Of a stretch of 20,173 bases of DNA, positions 1-7,337 are shown one piece after another (within the stretch, counting starts at the first letter, position 1; each line of letters starts with the position of its first letter). Below the pieces are notes generated by a model. The model was not told the DNA's origin. It ran no database searches and saw only the letters and a program-made list of their open reading frames with translations. Position numbers and translations under genes: made by a program. This DNA comes from Desulfovibrionaceae bacterium UBA6814. Its GTDB lineage: Bacteria; Desulfobacterota; Desulfovibrionia; Desulfovibrionales; Desulfovibrionaceae. The stretch is from the NCBI GenBank assembly GCA_002452635.1, contig DKEU01000105.1, positions 1-20,173 on the forward strand. The letters run 5' to 3'.

Positions 1-1550
1 AGGGCCTGGGGCGTGGGGCCTTCCAACTCCAGGCCGTGGCGGGCGTGGAGCAGGGCCAGATGGGCGGCCGCGCCGTCGGCCGCGGGGTTGAGGGCCAGGG
101 TGCGGGCCAGGGCCTGGTGGAAGGCCGCGCCGCCCGCGTCGGTGCCCACGGCCTGGGCCAGGCGTTCGGCCGCGGCCAGGGCGTCCCCGGGCCGGCCCAG
201 GCGCAGCAGGGCCTGGGCCCGGGCCAGGGCCGCTTCGTGGTGCGCGGGCGCGGCGGCCAGGCAGCGGTCCAGGTCGGGCAGGGCGTCGGGAAAACGATTC
301 TGGGCCTGGCGCAGCAGGCCGCGGGCGCAGAAGGCCTCGTCCAGGCCGGGGTCCAGGGCCAGGGCCGCGGTGAGGTCGGCCGCGGCCTGCTCCAGGAAGC
401 CCAGGCCGGCCATGGCCTGGCCGCGGCCGAGCAGGGCCAGGGGGTTGGCCGGGTCCAGGGCCAGGGCCGTGCCGAAGTCCGCCGCGGCCTCGGGCAGGCT
501 GCCCCGGGCCAGGAGCAGCCGGCCGCGGCCGGCGAGGGCCACGGCCAGGCGGGGGTCCAGGGCCAGGGCCGCGGAGTAGTCGGCCACCGCGCCGTCCGGG
601 TCCCCGGCCGCGGTCTTGGCCACCGCGCGCAGGACCAAGGACAGGGGATCGGCCGGGGTGAGGCCCACCAGGGCGTCCAGGTCGCGGGTGGCCTCGGCGG
701 CCCGCTGCTGGTCCAGGCGCAGGGCCGCGCGCTGGCGCAGGGCCTCGGCCGGGTCCGCGGCCAGCTCGATGGCCCGGGACAGGTCGTCCTCGGCCCCGGG
801 AAGCCCCTGGGCGCGGCGCAGCTTGCCCCGGGTCAGCAGCAAGTCGGCCCGCTCCGGAGCCAGGGCCAGGGCCGCGCTCAAGTCGGCCTCGGCCAGCAGG
901 GGCAGGTTCTGGGCCTGGCGCACGTCGACGCGCTGGATCAGGGCGGCCAGGTCCGCGGGATTCTTGGCCAGGACGTGGTCCAGATCACCCACGGCCTGGT
1001 CCAGCACGCCCAGGCGGGCCAGGGCCGCGGCGCGGGCCTTGAGGGCGCGGGAGTTGCCCGGGGCCAGGCGCAGGGCCGCGGAGTAGTCCTGCACCGCCTC
1101 CTCCAGCCGGCCCAGCTCGGCCAGGGCCTCGGCCCGGTGGTAATACGCGCCTGCGAAGCGGGGCCGCAGCCGGGCCAGGCGGATGAAGTCCGCCAGGGCC
1201 TCGGCCGGGCGGCCCAGGCGCAAGAGGGCCTGGCCGCGGTAGAACAGGCTGCGGGAGTCGCCCGGGTCCAGGCGCAGGGCGCGGGCGAGGTCGGCCACGG
1301 CCTGGGCGTAGTGCTTGGCCTCGTAGGCCTCCTTGCCGCGCTGGGCAAAGGGGTTGAGGTCGGGCGCGGCCGCGCCCGGCTCCGGGGCCTCGGCCTCCAT
1401 CTCGGCCTCCTCCCGCGCCGCGGCCGCGGCCGCGGCGGGCGCGGAAGCCGGAGCGGTCTCCGCCGGCCGCCGGGCGCACCCGGCCACGGCCAGCAGCGCC
1501 GCCACACAGAGCCAAAGAACCAGGCCGCGCCTGGAGAGGTACGCACACAT
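1..1550 (-). CDS. TPR-repeat lipoprotein, C-terminus cut by window edge
   Basis: The reverse-strand frame is open from ATG at 1550 to position 1, giving 516 codons without a stop, so the C-terminus lies outside the window. The N-terminus has two arginines, a hydrophobic stretch and a lipobox VAGC with the lipidation cysteine at residue 25. An Ala/Glu/Pro-rich linker follows, then about a dozen TPR-like units of about 34 residues with recurring patterns such as AxADxxxALxLDP and ARGxxLLRLGR. It is probably a membrane-anchored periplasmic or outer-membrane scaffold; its partner is unknown. The start is fixed by the lipobox, because the next Met lies beyond it. Several long ORFs overlapping it in other frames are artefacts of the high GC content. 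The near-identical GGGTCCAGGGCCAGGGCC-type stretches in the DNA reflect the TPR units. Family assignment is firm; function is not. Confidence 0.9.
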   Translation of the reverse strand, partial: MCAYLSRRGLVLWLCVAALLAVAGCARRPAETAPASAPAAAAAAAREEAEMEAEAPEPGAAAPDLNPFAQRGKEAYEAKHYAQAVADLARALRLDPGDSRSLFYRGQALLRLGRPAEALADFIRLARLRPRFAGAYYHRAEALAELGRLEEAVQDYSAALRLAPGNSRALKARAAALARLGVLDQAVGDLDHVLAKNPADLAALIQRVDVRQAQNLPLLAEADLSAALALAPERADLLLTRGKLRRAQGLPGAEDDLSRAIELAADPAEALRQRAALRLDQQRAAEATRDLDALVGLTPADPLSLVLRAVAKTAAGDPDGAVADYSAALALDPRLAVALAGRGRLLLARGSLPEAAADFGTALALDPANPLALLGRGQAMAGLGFLEQAAADLTAALALDPGLDEAFCARGLLRQAQNRFPDALPDLDRCLAAAPAHHEAALARAQALLRLGRPGDALAAAERLAQAVGTDAGGAAFHQALARTLALNPAADGAAAHLALLHARHGLELEGPTPQA

Positions 1551-1558
1551 GGTGCGGC

Positions 1559-1588
1559 GTTATACCCGGGGGCCGGCCGGGGGGGCAA
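1559..1588 (-). promoter_or_regulatory. Candidate sigma70 promoter of the TPR lipoprotein gene
   Basis: On the minus strand TTGCCC (1588-1583) is followed after 18 bp by TATAAC (1564-1559). The -10 lies only about 8 nt upstream of the ATG at 1550, and there is no clear Shine-Dalgarno sequence. If this is the real promoter, the message would be nearly leaderless. The assignment rests on motif matching only. Confidence 0.35.
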
Positions 1589-1641
1589 GGGCGAGGAGGG
1601 GGCGTGGGCGAGCAAACCGTCCCGGTTGATGAAAAAAGTTT

Positions 1642-1670
1642 TTCACATTATCCGGCATCCATGATATCAG
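1642..1670 (+). promoter_or_regulatory. Candidate promoter of the PRTase-like gene
   Basis: TTCACA (1642-1647), 17 bp, then TATCAG (1665-1670) is a plausible sigma70-type promoter in the AT-richer divergent intergenic region. The sequence starting at its -10 (ATATCAGCCC) recurs upstream of the next plus-strand gene at 2796. No transcript evidence is available. Confidence 0.3.
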
Positions 1671-1728
1671 CCCTGCTATTGCCATGGATTCGCAAACTGT
1701 TTCACGCGATTGACGGGCGGGCTGCAGC

Positions 1729-2703
1729 ATGCCGGTGAAGGTTCGCTTTCTCTTGGAAACCAAGGTGATGGATATAGCCGGGATCCGGCGCTGGCTGCGC
1801 CAGGACGGGAAGGTCCTGCCCAACGATCCGTCCACCCTCGCCATCCTCCCCCTGTTCTTGGCCAATTGGAACCAGACCTACGGGTTCCTGCGCCAGGACG
1901 CCTTTCTCGAACACTTGGCCATGTACGTGGAGCAGACCGAGCTCTTGCGCGGAATCCGGGACCTGGGCGACCGGATCCTCCACGACTATCCGCCGCACAT
2001 CTACCTCTACGTGGGCCTGGGCCGCAGCCCGGCCCCGCTGATGGCCTATTTCCAGAGCATCCGGGTGCGCTGCCTCAGCATTCCCCTGTCCAACTTCCGG
2101 CCGCGCAACGTGGAGTGGTCCGTCACCGATGAACTGCTGGTGGGCCCCTTCGGCGCTCCCAACGCACGCCTCACCGCCTTGCAGCAACTGACCCTCTTCC
2201 TCCATTTCCGGCGCTTCATCCCGGCCCGTCCGGTCCGGCCCCGCATCCTGCTCATCGACTACTGCCAGAGCGGCGGCTCCCTGCTGGCCGGCCTGGAGCA
2301 GCTCCAGCAGTTTCTCGACTTCGACGGCTATGGGGACATCGCGGTGCACGCCCTGGCCATCTGCCGGGACAGCGACGAACCCCGGGTGAGCTGGGTGGGG
2401 CGAGCGCTGGGGACCATCCGGAGCAGGCTCCGGCATCCGGTGGACTGGTGGAGCTACAGCGAGACGCGGCGACGGCTCGCGGCCCGCTGGCACGTGATGG
2501 CCATCGCCGCCTTCGGGGTCGCGCACACCCGGCGGCAGGACCTGGTCATGGCCGCGCTCTCCGGGCAGCGTTTCGACGCCCTGGCCGAATTCGGCTCCTT
2601 CGCCATCCTGAGCGGCCACGCCGCGCTGGTGCGCTACACCGGCATCCCCGGCGTGACCGCGGGCTACACCGCGCTCCAGGAAGAGTTGAGGAACGCCCGC
2701 TAG
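1729..2703 (+). CDS. Uncharacterised protein with phosphoribosyltransferase-like motif
   Basis: This is a 324-residue cytosolic protein with no signal peptide or membrane segment, and I do not recognise a named family. Two stretches look like a type I phosphoribosyltransferase fold. Residues 91-110 resemble the first beta-strand and glycine loop (IYLYVGLGRSPAPL). Residues 173-185 (ILLIDYCQSGGSL) resemble the PRPP-binding hydrophobic-acidic-acidic-xxx-G-x-S/T signature, but the second acidic residue is Tyr. The C-terminal half is basic (RSRLRHP, RRRLAARW). Start ATG 1729 gives the longest frame. Only a weak GGGCGG lies upstream, and a 25-codon ORF (1661-1738) overlaps the start. It diverges from the TPR gene and ends about 160 bp before the pentapeptide gene. 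PRTase-like regulators or cofactor enzymes are possible; the substrate is unknown. Confidence 0.7.
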   Translation: MPVKVRFLLETKVMDIAGIRRWLRQDGKVLPNDPSTLAILPLFLANWNQTYGFLRQDAFLEHLAMYVEQTELLRGIRDLGDRILHDYPPHIYLYVGLGRSPAPLMAYFQSIRVRCLSIPLSNFRPRNVEWSVTDELLVGPFGAPNARLTALQQLTLFLHFRRFIPARPVRPRILLIDYCQSGGSLLAGLEQLQQFLDFDGYGDIAVHALAICRDSDEPRVSWVGRALGTIRSRLRHPVDWWSYSETRRRLAARWHVMAIAAFGVAHTRRQDLVMAALSGQRFDALAEFGSFAILSGHAALVRYTGIPGVTAGYTALQEELRNAR

Positions 2704-2866
2704 GTCACCGCCCGGGCCGCGCCCGGCCGGCGGCCGGCCGAGGGGCACGGAGGGTTGACCGCCTCGCCCGTCTTGTGCATATCTGATACCCTGATAATAT
2801 CAGCCCGCCCTATTCCCCCGACCATGCGCCACCTGTACCGCGGGCTCCCCAAACCAGGAGGTGCGT
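2704..2866 (+). promoter_or_regulatory. Intergenic region with candidate promoter and ribosome binding site
   Basis: The first 40 bases are GC-only palindromic sequence (CCGGCC-GGC-GGCCGG near 2724-2738), possibly a weak terminator for the upstream gene. An AT-richer stretch follows with TTGACC (2755-2760), TTGTGC (2773-2778) and TAATAT (2795-2800). TTGTGC and TAATAT are 16 bp apart and make a plausible promoter. A strong Shine-Dalgarno sequence AGGAGGTG begins at 2856 and sets the pentapeptide gene start at ATG 2867; the GTG at 2861 overlaps the Shine-Dalgarno and is not used. Confidence 0.35.
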
Positions 2867-4690
2867 ATGGCCGCCATTGCCCGCCGTCTCGCTGTTCTTG
2901 CCCTGTCCCTGGCCGTCTTGGCCCCTGCCCTCTGTCTCCCCGGGTACGCCCGTGCGACCGCCGGCCAGGAGTGGGCGGGCAAGTACGAGAACGGAATTCC
3001 CATCAGCCGGGAGGAATTGCTCGAAATCATCCACCACCATGAGCTCTGGGCCGCGTCGGACAGTTCGAAGGCGAATCGCGACGTGTACATCGAACGCTAT
3101 ATGAAATGGATACTCTTGCATGGGGCCAGCGAAGAAGATGAAATGGAAGATGCATATGACACATGGATCCAGACGATATGCGCCGAAGGGGAACGGGCCA
3201 ATTTCAGCTTCACGAATCTATCCGGAGTCGATCTATCCGGCAGAGTACTGACAGGGGCCGATTTTACACAAGTACAATTACAAAATTCCAACCTTTACAA
3301 AGCTCATCTCTACAGTTCAAGGTTGAGCAATGTCAACTTTCATAATGCAAGAATGAGCCATATAAACTTATCATACTCGCATCTTGAAGATGTCCAGATG
3401 AAAAACACCAGACTTATGGGAGCGAAGTTCAACAGCAGCCTTTTAGTTGGCACGCAGATGACAGATGCCATCCTGGAAGAAGCGGACTTTTCCGATGCCT
3501 GGATCATCGCCTGCAAATTCGATGGCGCGGACCTGACGCATGCGACCATTTCCAATGCCAAATTTTACGACGTATGGCTCAATGGAACAATCTACGCGCC
3601 CTTCGGTGAACCGGACAAGACCTACCTCAGCGAGCTCAAGGGACTCTCCGAGATGCGATGCGACACGTCGCTGCTCTCCGGGCCCACCAAGCTCCGCAAC
3701 GCCCTGCGCGAGGCGGGATTGCGGGAATCGGAGCGGGAGGTCACGTACGCCATCGAGCGGGCCAGGACCGCGGTCGCGCCCTTCTGGGAGAAGTGGTTCC
3801 GGACCGTGCTGTTCGACTGGCCCAGCGCCTACGGCATGAAGCCCGGCCGGTCCCTGTGGATCATGTGGGGATTCCTGCTGGCCTTCATCCCGTTCTACTG
3901 GCTGGCCCTGTGGCAGGGCTGGGGGCAGAGGCCGGCCCCTGCCGGCGGCGCTCCGGCCCGGAAGACCCGGCCCTTGCCCCGGGCCCTGGCCTTGGCCGCA
4001 GTCCTGAGCCTGGCCGGGGCCGGCCTGTACGTCGGGCTGGACGCCCTCATGGGCATGCCCCTCAACCGGGACAACTGGCATCCTGCGGCCATCCTGCTCG
4101 GGCTCCTCTTTCCGGCCTACGGCCTGGCCCTGTGGCGCGCCGGTTGTTCGAACCGCAAGACAGGCTGGCCCCCGCTCCCTCATCCGGAACTGCCCGCTCC
4201 CCCCTCCCTGTTCCGGGTCATCCCAGGCGCGCTGCTCCCGGGGCTGGCCTCGGCCGCGCTCTTCGTCTTCCCGGCCTGCGAGTGCGTGGACGGCGGTTGG
4301 CCGGTGCGGGCGCGGGTGCTGTGCATCTTCTTCCTGGCCGTCCAACCGGTGTTCTGGGTGGCCCTGTGCCGCCGGGGATGCGGAGACGGCATCCACCAGG
4401 ACTGGTCCAAGACGCGGATGCGCCTGGACCTGGGCGGCGCGGCCCCCGTGCTCCTGCAGCGCCCCTTCCTGCCGGCCGGGGCCTGGGCCGCGTACTTCAG
4501 CCTGCTGTCCGCCTTCAACCTGGGATTCCGGGAAATCAACGTGGGGAACTGGATCGCGCGGATCCAGCCGCGGGAATTCGGACTCCGGGCCTCGGGTTGG
4601 GTCCGCTTCGTGTCCGGGGCGCAATCCCTGCTCAGCTTCTACCTCCTGGCCCTGTGGGTGCTCACCTATTTCGGCCGGCCCTTCGAGTAG
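2867..4690 (+). CDS. Exported pentapeptide-repeat protein with channel-like membrane domain
   Basis: This is a 607-residue protein. Residues 1-32 form a Sec-type signal peptide (cleavage near ARA-TAG; a cysteine is present but there is no lipobox). A charged helical segment containing SEEDEMED follows, then a pentapeptide-repeat beta-helix at about residues 111-244 with A(D/N)Lxx-type units (ANFSF, ADFSD, ADLTH). After about residue 329 there are five to seven hydrophobic segments (WIMWGFLLAFIPFYWLALW, VLCIFFLAVQPVFWVAL, LLSFYLLALWVLTYFG). The segment before the first helix (LFDWPSAYGMKP) and the ending NVGNWIARIQP...LRASGW...YLLALW resemble two-helix ion-channel modules found in other pentapeptide proteins. 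The selectivity-filter TVGYGD is replaced by NVGNWI, so conduction is doubtful. The DNA encoding the repeats is far more AT-rich than the flanks. It is convergent with the phage module. Confidence 0.88.
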   Translation: MAAIARRLAVLALSLAVLAPALCLPGYARATAGQEWAGKYENGIPISREELLEIIHHHELWAASDSSKANRDVYIERYMKWILLHGASEEDEMEDAYDTWIQTICAEGERANFSFTNLSGVDLSGRVLTGADFTQVQLQNSNLYKAHLYSSRLSNVNFHNARMSHINLSYSHLEDVQMKNTRLMGAKFNSSLLVGTQMTDAILEEADFSDAWIIACKFDGADLTHATISNAKFYDVWLNGTIYAPFGEPDKTYLSELKGLSEMRCDTSLLSGPTKLRNALREAGLRESEREVTYAIERARTAVAPFWEKWFRTVLFDWPSAYGMKPGRSLWIMWGFLLAFIPFYWLALWQGWGQRPAPAGGAPARKTRPLPRALALAAVLSLAGAGLYVGLDALMGMPLNRDNWHPAAILLGLLFPAYGLALWRAGCSNRKTGWPPLPHPELPAPPSLFRVIPGALLPGLASAALFVFPACECVDGGWPVRARVLCIFFLAVQPVFWVALCRRGCGDGIHQDWSKTRMRLDLGGAAPVLLQRPFLPAGAWAAYFSLLSAFNLGFREINVGNWIARIQPREFGLRASGWVRFVSGAQSLLSFYLLALWVLTYFGRPFE

Positions 4691-4699
4691 GCGCAAGGC

Positions 4700-4727
4700 G
4701 GCCCGCCCGGGGTGAGCCGGGCGGGCC
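4700..4727. terminator. GC-rich hairpin between convergent genes
   Basis: A perfect 11-bp inverted repeat (GGCCCGCCCGG / CCGGGCGGGCC) surrounds a 6-nt loop, 9 nt after the pentapeptide-gene stop. A second small hairpin (CGGGCCG-AAA-CGGCCCG, 4734-4750) follows. Neither has a T-tract, but the position between two convergent gene ends fits a bidirectional terminator. Confidence 0.55.
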
Positions 4728-4772
4728 GAGGGGCGGGCCGAAACGGCCCGGGGGGTGGGCAAAGGAGCGGCG

Positions 4773-5087
4773 CTAACAGTCCGTGGCCGCGGCGTAGGCG
4801 TCCTGGGCCTTCAGATGGGTGTAGCAGGCGGCCAGGACGTTGGGCTCGGCCAGGTCCCACTCGAAGGCGCCGGAGCCGCGGTCCAGGGGGTTCTTGGCCG
4901 CGGCGCGGGCCGCGGCGTCCAGGTACACCTCCGCGCTGTAGCGCACGAACTGGCGCTCGTCGCGGGGCTGCTCCGGGTCGGGCTCCACGTTGGCCTTGTA
5001 GGTCTCGGCCGTGGCCACCTTGATGTAGGCCGCGGACACGGCCAGGCCGCCGTAGGTGTTCAGGGTCAGGAAACAGGTGATGGCCAT
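4773..5087 (-). CDS. Small phage tail-associated protein
   Basis: This is a 104-residue protein. The start is ATG at 5087, 7 nt after a clear AAGGAG (5100-5095); a longer frame upstream is rejected because it lacks that ribosome binding site. The sequence (ITCFLTLNTYGGLAVSAAYIKV..., then an F-W-D segment, and the ending YTHLKAQDAYAAATDC) has the layout of small phage proteins encoded just after tail-fibre genes, which often end in a YxYLKxxPEFxxAxDC-like motif. It is last in the phage gene string, 13 nt after the putative receptor-binding gene. It could be an assembly factor or a minor tail protein; no enzymatic motif is visible. Confidence 0.75.
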   Translation of the reverse strand: MAITCFLTLNTYGGLAVSAAYIKVATAETYKANVEPDPEQPRDERQFVRYSAEVYLDAAARAAAKNPLDRGSGAFEWDLAEPNVLAACYTHLKAQDAYAAATDC

Positions 5088-5100
5088 GGTGATTCTCCTT

Positions 5101-6102
5101 TTAGGCTGCGTTGTTGATGAGGCAGGCCTTTGAGGCCATGAACTGGTATCCGTATGCGGCGTCGAGACGATACGAGTCCTCGCCGAATACATGCGTATCC
5201 GAATATGCCGCCCCCGAGGGATTAAGCTGGTTCAAGTTGCAGGTGACAGAGATACGATTGGTTGATGCGAAGTCAGACCACTTCGTAGGAACGGCAGACG
5301 GAGACGTAACAAATCCGGCACGTAAATACGTTCCGTCTGACCAAACCATCAATATGACAGTCCCCGTAGCCGGGACGGCGCTGGGGGTATACGTAGTAAC
5401 AGCATCGCACACAGTAGCGCCATTATGACCCACTGTTAAGCCGAGGCGATGCGCAGAATCCACCATTACTAAAACCTTGTCGTACACATCGATGCGGGCG
5501 TACAAAGGAAACCACGTCTCGTCATTGGTGTCGTGCAGTACCCACCCAAACGTCCACGTGTTCCTGTTACGGATTATCGCGTTCAGGAACGCTTCCGTGG
5601 CAGTAAGGTACCCAATGTTAAACTCTCGCGACGGAGGACTACCTGCCGCAGCGAGTATGTTCCCACCACATGTGAGCGTCAGGTCTGAACTAGAGAAGCC
5701 TCCGCCCACACCGACCTCGTTACTGTTGGCCGTAGACGCATCAAGAGAGCACGTGAACGTGTTGCTGTCTGACGTGAAGAAGTACGCAGGGGCGAACGTC
5801 ATCTGGTTCAACTGGGTCCACATGCTCTGATACAGGGAGCCGTAGATGAGGCCGCCCTGCGAAACCGCCGCCTGCCTCGTGCCGGGCTTGTTGGTCGAGG
5901 CGTCCCAGGCCCGCTGGTACGCCGCAATGAGGTTGTTGTGCGCCGCTGCCCCCACGAGGTTGCCGGCGACAAAATTCCCGGCCACATACGGGCTGGCCGT
6001 GACCCCGGCCTCGGCGCACTTGGCGTTGATGAGCGTCGTCAGGTTGCCGATGTCCGCAGCGTAGATGAGGTCGCCGGAATCGAAGGAGCCGGAGTCGGTC
6101 AT
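5101..6102 (-). CDS. Putative phage tail fibre tip / receptor-binding protein
   Basis: This is a 333-residue protein starting at ATG 6102, preceded by AGGAGG in the 9-nt gap after the previous gene. The first 85 or so residues (GDLIYAADIGNLTTLINAKC...) read like a phage baseplate or fibre attachment segment. The rest is rich in Ser, Thr, Gly, Asn and aromatic residues in alternating beta-strand patterns (TWTFGWVLHDTNDETWFPL, GTVILMVWSDGTYLRAGF), compatible with a lectin/concanavalin-like sandwich that binds the cell surface. GC drops abruptly in the C-terminal part: 58 of 120 bases are G or C at 5221-5340, whereas flanking phage genes are mostly well above 70%. The adhesin role is inferred from position and composition; no catalytic motif is seen. 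Confidence 0.75.
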   Translation of the reverse strand: MTDSGSFDSGDLIYAADIGNLTTLINAKCAEAGVTASPYVAGNFVAGNLVGAAAHNNLIAAYQRAWDASTNKPGTRQAAVSQGGLIYGSLYQSMWTQLNQMTFAPAYFFTSDSNTFTCSLDASTANSNEVGVGGGFSSSDLTLTCGGNILAAAGSPPSREFNIGYLTATEAFLNAIIRNRNTWTFGWVLHDTNDETWFPLYARIDVYDKVLVMVDSAHRLGLTVGHNGATVCDAVTTYTPSAVPATGTVILMVWSDGTYLRAGFVTSPSAVPTKWSDFASTNRISVTCNLNQLNPSGAAYSDTHVFGEDSYRLDAAYGYQFMASKACLINNAA

Positions 6103-6111
6103 GGCCCCCTC

Positions 6112-6474
6112 CTAGGCGTACCGGGCGCTGGTGGCGGTGCCGTTGAACAGGGCGGCCGCCAGGTTGCCCGAGGCGTCGCGCTGCGCGATGGTGCCCGCCG
6201 TGGCCGCGGTGGCCGGCTGCATGCCGTCCAGCTTGTCCGCGTCGGCGGCCTTCGCAGCGGTCCCCAGCTTGCCGTCCAGGGCGGTTTGCAGCCCGGTCAC
6301 GCCCGCGATGGCGTGGCCGTGGTTCTCGCGGGCCAGGGGCGCGCCGCCCAGGGTGGCGCCGTCGTGCACCACCAGGGTCTGCTTGTCGGTGTCCACGGTG
6401 ATCTCGCCAGCCTTGCCGACGAAGGCCGCGTGCTCGGCGGTGGTGCCCCGCCGGCGCTGGATTGCCTTGCTCAT
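6112..6474 (-). CDS. Small phage fibre protein with Mtd-N-like domain
   Basis: This is a 120-residue protein starting at ATG 6474, which overlaps the previous stop in a TGATG arrangement and indicates translational coupling. Residues 7-48 (QRRRGTTAEHAAFVGKAGEI, then TVDTDKQTLVVHDGATLGG) match the widespread N-terminal phage fibre domain named after the major tropism determinant, which starts trimeric fibres. The C-terminal part (ALDGKLGTAAKAADADKLDG, then TAGTIAQRDASGNLAAALFNG) carries the linker pattern of tail-fibre repeat regions just before a tip domain. The tip itself is missing, so the protein probably acts with the following gene product. There is no reverse transcriptase or variable-repeat pair in the window. 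Confidence 0.85.
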   Translation of the reverse strand: MSKAIQRRRGTTAEHAAFVGKAGEITVDTDKQTLVVHDGATLGGAPLARENHGHAIAGVTGLQTALDGKLGTAAKAADADKLDGMQPATAATAGTIAQRDASGNLAAALFNGTATSARYA

Positions 6475-7337
6475 CAGACCAGTCCTCCATAGTCGTAGGT
6501 TTCTCCCTCGGGTTCGGTCACGAGTCCGAAATCGCCCACCACGGCCCCGGCCAGGGCGGCCCAGCCCGCGGCCTCGGCCGCGGACAGGGCCGCGGCGTCG
6601 CGGGCGGACAGGGCCGCGGCCGCGGCGGGAACTGCCGCGTCGGCCGCGGCCTGGGCCGTGGCCGCGGCGGGCACGGCCGCGTCGCGGGCCGCCACGGCCG
6701 AGGCGGAAGCGGCCTGAGCCTGGTCCCGGACGATTTCCGCAACGTCCTGGGCCGCGTCCGCGGCATCGGCGGACACGCCGGCATGGAGCTCGGCCAGCTC
6801 GGCGGCGTCCCGGGCGGCTACGGCCACGCTGCGGGCGGCCTCGGCCGCGGCCGCGGCCGCCACGGCCTGGTCCCGGGCCGCGACGGCCGTACCCAGCCAG
6901 GTTGCGGCGTCGGTGTCCCCGGATGCGGTGGCCGGCCACTGCACCGCGCGGTCCATCTGCTCCTGGAGCTGCTGGGTGATCATGGTGAGCCGGTCGTTGC
7001 CCGCCTCGATCTGGCCCGCGTCCAGGGCGTCCACGTTGTCCCAGGCCCGCTCCTGGGTCAGGGGCAGCACCCGCAGGATGTGCAGGGTCTCGCCCTCGGC
7101 CAGGACCGAATAGGCGCTTCCCGCCTTGGGGAAGGTGAGGGTCCCGCCTGCCGGGTCCCCGGCTCCGGCCAGGGTGTAGTCCGTGTCCCGGACCAGCTCC
7201 GCGTCGGCCTGGCCCGGCCGGCACAGAATGGCCTGGATGCTGTCCGCGTCCGGAAAGGGGATGTCCACCGGAAACGCGGTCGCCGCGCCGTTGCCCGCAT
7301 AGGGCGGCATGCGGCTGGAAGTGCTGGTGACGGTCAT
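6474..7337 (-). CDS. T7 gp17-like tail fibre adaptor with Ala-rich shaft
   Basis: This is a 287-residue protein starting at ATG 7337, overlapping the previous stop (ATGA); in-frame sequence upstream belongs to the neighbouring gene. Residues 1-135 match the N-terminal tail-attachment domain of T7-type fibres: YAGNGAATAFPVDIPFPDAD, a dYTL strand, GGTLTFPKAGSAY, and LPLTQERAWDN followed by an IEAGNDRLTMITQQLQEQ helix. In T7 this domain docks the fibre onto the stubby tail. The rest is an Ala/Asp/Arg heptad-like segment with many AARDAA units, expected to form a short trimeric coiled-coil shaft. The C-terminal tip is absent; two downstream coupled genes appear to supply it. Confidence 0.88.
   Translation of the reverse strand: MTVTSTSSRMPPYAGNGAATAFPVDIPFPDADSIQAILCRPGQADAELVRDTDYTLAGAGDPAGGTLTFPKAGSAYSVLAEGETLHILRVLPLTQERAWDNVDALDAGQIEAGNDRLTMITQQLQEQMDRAVQWPATASGDTDAATWLGTAVAARDQAVAAAAAAEAARSVAVAARDAAELAELHAGVSADAADAAQDVAEIVRDQAQAASASAVAARDAAVPAAATAQAAADAAVPAAAAALSARDAAALSAAEAAGWAALAGAVVGDFGLVTEPEGETYDYGGLV

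Noticed and set aside
36..1664. Long plus-strand ORF (542 codons) opposite the TPR lipoprotein
   Set aside because: Gly/Gln/Ala low-complexity antisense frame caused by GC-rich codons. The minus-strand frame has a lipobox and TPR repeats.
6112..6474. Diversity-generating retroelement because of the Mtd-N-like domain
   Set aside because: No reverse transcriptase, template repeat or adenine-variable repeat was found; this N-terminal domain is common in ordinary phage fibres.
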